From assembly GCF_014203645.1 (NCBI RefSeq), contig NZ_JACHJL010000007.1, positions 1 through 64,000 on the forward strand: a stretch of 64,000 nucleotides of DNA. Direction: 5' to 3'. The notes under the pieces were generated by a model. The model made no database searches, was not told the DNA's origin, and saw nothing but the letters and a program-made list of their open reading frames with translations. Numbering within the stretch: position 1 is the first letter of the stretch; each line of letters opens with the position of its first letter. Below, piece after piece: positions 61,537-64,000 of this stretch. The position numbers were made by a program, and so were the translations under genes. The DNA is from Streptomyces zagrosensis (GTDB taxonomy: Bacteria; Actinomycetota; Actinomycetes; Streptomycetales; Streptomycetaceae).

Positions 61537-62037
61537 GAGCCGACTCTTCCACTTCTTCACCGGGCCCCGCGAGAGCGTCGCGGGTACCGACCGGAACGGG
61601 GACCCTCATTCAACTGGCCTGCTTTATGGGGCATTTCGTGAAAATTCTCCGGGTAGTGAGACCGGTCTCGAACGGCGGGGAAGGGATCTCGGCGAGTGAT
61701 CGCCGTGCCCTTGGCATGTGGTCATATTGCAGGGCATGGGGGATTTAGGGACGGTGCGCGCACCATAATGCACCGTGCTCCGGGATGGTGGTGGCGGGCG
61801 CGGCCGGGGGCTGGCCCCGGCGGAGGAATCGGCGGCTGCCGGGACGTTGGCACGGCCGCTCGCCGCACCTACGCTGCGCACTGTTATGAATCAGCTCACT
61901 CCGTGCGGGTTGCGCAAACGCAACGCGCGTGCGGGGGAGGCGCGTTGACGCATAGCTGAGCTGCTGAGGCTGCACCGGCTCCCCGCATCGCAGTAGTCTG
62001 CCTTGATCGTTGGACGGGGGCGGAAGGCGGTGCACAG
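61537..62037. other. Divergent region between glgX and the HEPN-domain gene
   Basis: 501 bp. Contains the palindrome at 61658-61669 and the dyad GTTGCG-CAAA-CGCAAC at 61909-61924, near the HEPN gene. A TAGTCT -10-like hexamer is at about 61996. No gene recognised. Confidence 0.45.
61658..61669. promoter_or_regulatory. Candidate operator upstream of glgX
   Basis: A perfect 12-bp palindrome, GAGACCGGTCTC, with CG at its centre, 122 bp before the glgX start. LacI-family operators share the central CG, but the regulator is unknown. Confidence 0.35.
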
Positions 62038-63288
62038 GTGAGCTCGGGCGGGTTGGAGCTGCCCTTTGGGGAGGAGAACACCCCGGGAGGTGGCGCCACC
62101 GAAGCACCTCCTGGCGCAGTGTCCCTGGTCAGACCGGTAGAGATCGGAGCGGAACTGGACTGGGGCGCCGACGCGTGGGCCGAAGTGCACACCCGCGCAC
62201 GCAGGGCCGGACGGGCCTATATCTGGCTGAATCTGGTCGAACAGCGGCTGCGTGCCGTGGTGGCCGCGGTGCTGCAACCGATCTACGAGCCGGTGCACGG
62301 CGATGACTGGCCGGTCGCCGCCGCGGGCCCGGCCGGGCAGGAATGGGTACAGCGCGCGGTCGCCGTACGCGAGGTCAGCCGCCGCAAGGGCTATCTCCTG
62401 GACCCGGCGGACGACAACGTGGTCAGTTTTCTGACCCTGCCGCAGTTGCGCGAGCTCCTGGTGCAGCACTGGCCGTGTTTCGTGCCCTATCTGGACGACC
62501 GGCGCGAACTGGAGCTCGCGCTGGACGAGCTGGAGGTCGCGCGCAACGTCGTCTCCCGTAATCGGGCCCTGTCGCAAAACGTCCTGGACCAGGCCGAACG
62601 CGCCTCGGCCCGACTCCTTGACATCCTCGGCGGCGGCACCGGCGGCCCATCCACCGACCGGCTGCCCATAGACGCGGTCGAGGACCTGGTGGGGGACCGC
62701 TATGCGGATGTGGTGAGCGTCCACTCCGACCGGGTGCGGCTCCAGCGGCAGCTTCCGGCGGAAGACCTGTTCGGCAGCGCGCGACGGCTCGACGCCCTGG
62801 GCATAGGTCTCAATCTGCTGGTGCAGAACTATTCCGGACGCCGTCTGATGCGGCTCGCGGAGACCGGCAGTCGGATACGGCTGCTCTTCCTCAATCCCGC
62901 GAGCAGTGCGGTACGCCGTAGGGAGCGGGAACTCGGCATGAAAAAGGGCGAGCTGAGCCGTTCCGTGGAGATGAACATCATGCACATGCGCCGGGTGCGG
63001 GCCCGGCTGCGGGACCCCGGCGCCTTTGAGATCCACGTCTTCGACGAGACCCCGCGCGTGACCGCGTATCTCATCAACGGCGACGCGGCCGATGGCGTCG
63101 GCATCGTCCAGTCGTATCTGCGCAAGGCCCGTGGCATGGAGGCCCCGGTCCTCGTGCTGCGCGCCGGGGGCCGCGACCGCGAGGTGGTGCGGGCAGGCGT
63201 CACGGACACGGGTGCGGACAACGGCCTCTTCGAGGTCTACCGCGAGGAGTTCGAAGGCACCTGGGCGGACTCGCGCCCGGTGTCCTGA
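62038..63288 (+). CDS. SAV2148-like HEPN-domain protein with DUF5919-like C-terminus
   Basis: 416 residues. An N-terminal helical HEPN-like domain (about 45-185) contains VARNVVSRNRALS where HEPN RNases usually have RNxxxH-N-R; the position of His is Arg. A second R-x5-H (RELLVQH, 138-144) exists nearby. The C-terminal half (about 230-410: LDALGIGLNLLVQNYSGRRL, TGSRIRLLFLNPASSAVRRRE, FEIHVFDETPRVTAYLI, SYLRKARGMEAPVLVL) resembles DUF5919, a domain also found behind XRE regulators in streptomycetes. GTG at 62038 (MSSGG). Function unknown; sensing plus RNA-related action is a hypothesis. Confidence 0.82.
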   Translation: MSSGGLELPFGEENTPGGGATEAPPGAVSLVRPVEIGAELDWGADAWAEVHTRARRAGRAYIWLNLVEQRLRAVVAAVLQPIYEPVHGDDWPVAAAGPAGQEWVQRAVAVREVSRRKGYLLDPADDNVVSFLTLPQLRELLVQHWPCFVPYLDDRRELELALDELEVARNVVSRNRALSQNVLDQAERASARLLDILGGGTGGPSTDRLPIDAVEDLVGDRYADVVSVHSDRVRLQRQLPAEDLFGSARRLDALGIGLNLLVQNYSGRRLMRLAETGSRIRLLFLNPASSAVRRRERELGMKKGELSRSVEMNIMHMRRVRARLRDPGAFEIHVFDETPRVTAYLINGDAADGVGIVQSYLRKARGMEAPVLVLRAGGRDREVVRAGVTDTGADNGLFEVYREEFEGTWADSRPVS

Positions 63289-63364
63289 CGACACCGCCCG
63301 TCAGCTTCGGGTGCCGGCCACGGGCCAGCCGGCCGTGCTGCGCCCCGCCGAGGTCCGGATGCCG

Positions 63365-63385
63365 CCCCGTGCCCCGTGCCCCGTG
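63365..63385. repeat. CCCCGTG heptamer, three copies
   Basis: Three perfect head-to-tail CCCCGTG copies at 63365, 63372 and 63379 in the gap after the HEPN-domain gene. Confidence 0.85.
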
Positions 63386-63503
63386 CCGCGGGTCCGTTCA
63401 GGGGATGGACAGACCGCCGAATGCGGAATGGATGCGTCAGCCACGCAGCGCCAGGACGCGCGATACGCTCCGTGAACCTGTCAATGAGAGAGAGAACAAC
63501 GAC

Positions 63504-64000
63504 GTGAGTACGCCCCCGCAGCAGCCCGGGCCCGGCACCCCGGAGGGCGGCCAGTCGCCCGGTCAACCCGGGACGGGCGGACAACAGCATGCGGCGCCAG
63601 GCCCCTACGGATTCCAGCCCGGCGCGCCCTACGGCCAACAGCAAAGTCACCAGCAGGGTCAGCTGCCGCAGTACGGCCCGCCGCCTGGCCGGCAACCGCA
63701 GTATGGGCAGCAACCGCAGGGTTCAAATCCGCAGGGTCAGTACCCGCAGTACGGGCAACAGCCGCCGGGCCCGCAGCCTCCGCCTCCGTCTCCGTACGGA
63801 CAACAGCCGCAGTACGGACAACAGCCGCAGTACGGCCAGCAGCCTTCGTATGGGGCGCAGTCCGGCCCCGGATATGGCGGCGGCGGCCCCTACGGCACCG
63901 GTACGGGGCAGGGCGGGCCGCTGCTTGGCCCCGGGGGCGGTGCGGCGGGCGGCCCTGGCGGCAACTCGCGCAAGACCCTCGCCATCGTCCTTGGCGCGGT
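63504..64000 (+). CDS. N-terminus of a Q/P/Y-rich membrane protein (partial)
   Basis: 165 codons are inside the window with the frame still open. GTG at 63504 follows GAGAGAGA. The first 140 residues are Pro/Gln/Gly/Tyr-rich with repeated PQYGQQ units (four or more) and a Gly-rich stretch, with no charged clusters. The end, SRKTLAIVLGAV, looks like the start of a membrane helix after a basic stop. Such N-termini are common on streptomycete membrane proteins with a cytoplasmic disordered region. The downstream domain is not visible, so no function is given. Confidence 0.75.
   Translation, partial: MSTPPQQPGPGTPEGGQSPGQPGTGGQQHAAPGPYGFQPGAPYGQQQSHQQGQLPQYGPPPGRQPQYGQQPQGSNPQGQYPQYGQQPPGPQPPPPSPYGQQPQYGQQPQYGQQPSYGAQSGPGYGGGGPYGTGTGQGGPLLGPGGGAAGGPGGNSRKTLAIVLGA

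Overview
The window is high-GC actinobacterial DNA and looks like a Streptomyces chromosome. Evidence is the frequent GTG starts, strong codon-position GC bias, very long antisense shadow frames, GTGA/ATGA start-stop overlaps, and a gene order I recall from the conserved core of S. coelicolor around SCO6007 to the SCO6060s (rok7B7, xylFGH, dxs, an amino-acid permease, fadBA, rnd, hemE, hemY, hemQ, a DUF692 gene, murC, msrB). No search was run, so species and orthology are recollection plus inference. No rRNA, tRNA, CRISPR array, prophage or insertion sequence was recognised. Forty-eight protein genes plus two very short upstream ORFs are supported.

Layout. 0-6 kb: tail of a sugar ABC permease, a ROK regulator, and a xylose-type ABC operon (binding protein, ATPase, permease); similar dyads lie upstream of both the regulator and the operon. 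6-13.5 kb: dxs, a ketopantoate-reductase-like protein, an APC permease, a NYN-domain protein and a PLL-like protein. 13.7-20.9 kb, minus strand: fatty-acid oxidation pair fadA-fadB, RNase D, a LuxR-type regulator and a DUF3000 protein. 21-28.8 kb: hemE, a CoA-disulfide-reductase-like flavoprotein, a lipoprotein, a thiolase, hemY (cgoX) and hemQ (chdC), i.e. three genes of the coproporphyrin-dependent haem route.

28.9-33.1 kb is the most interesting locus. A DUF692/MNIO enzyme fused to a C-terminal helical domain overlaps by ATGA a TIGR04222-type membrane protein whose Gly-rich tail carries six cysteines, every one in a Cys-Gly pair. A second TIGR04222 paralogue with a cysteine-free tail follows. 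A 23-bp tandem duplication of the DUF692 translation start makes an eight-codon ORF ending inside the DUF692 start codon. The pattern suggests a cysteine-modifying enzyme with a membrane-anchored substrate.

33.5-44.4 kb: a class-A PBP-like protein lacking the catalytic SxxK serine and lysine, a NodB-like secreted protein, a Pth2-type hydrolase, a two-gene ABC exporter, a PhoX-type phosphatase, ZapE, a RibD-like reductase and an unknown protein. 44.5-50 kb: murC with a repetitive Ala/Pro N-terminal extension, msrB, treZ, and a GNAT protein preceded by a possible 18-residue leader peptide. 50-64 kb: an OGG-fold protein, a two-component system, a small membrane protein, a dihydrolipoyl-dehydrogenase-like protein, a LysR regulator, treY, glgX, a HEPN/DUF5919-like protein and the start of a Q/P/Y-rich membrane protein. 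GlgX, TreY and TreZ form a glycogen-to-trehalose route, all on the minus strand but not one operon.

Short tandem repeats are abundant, mainly between convergent genes and as low-complexity in-frame extensions of otherwise conserved proteins (XylH, MurC, histidine kinase, LysR, DUF692, TIGR04222). Several strong hairpins look like terminators, including one with a T-run behind fadB.
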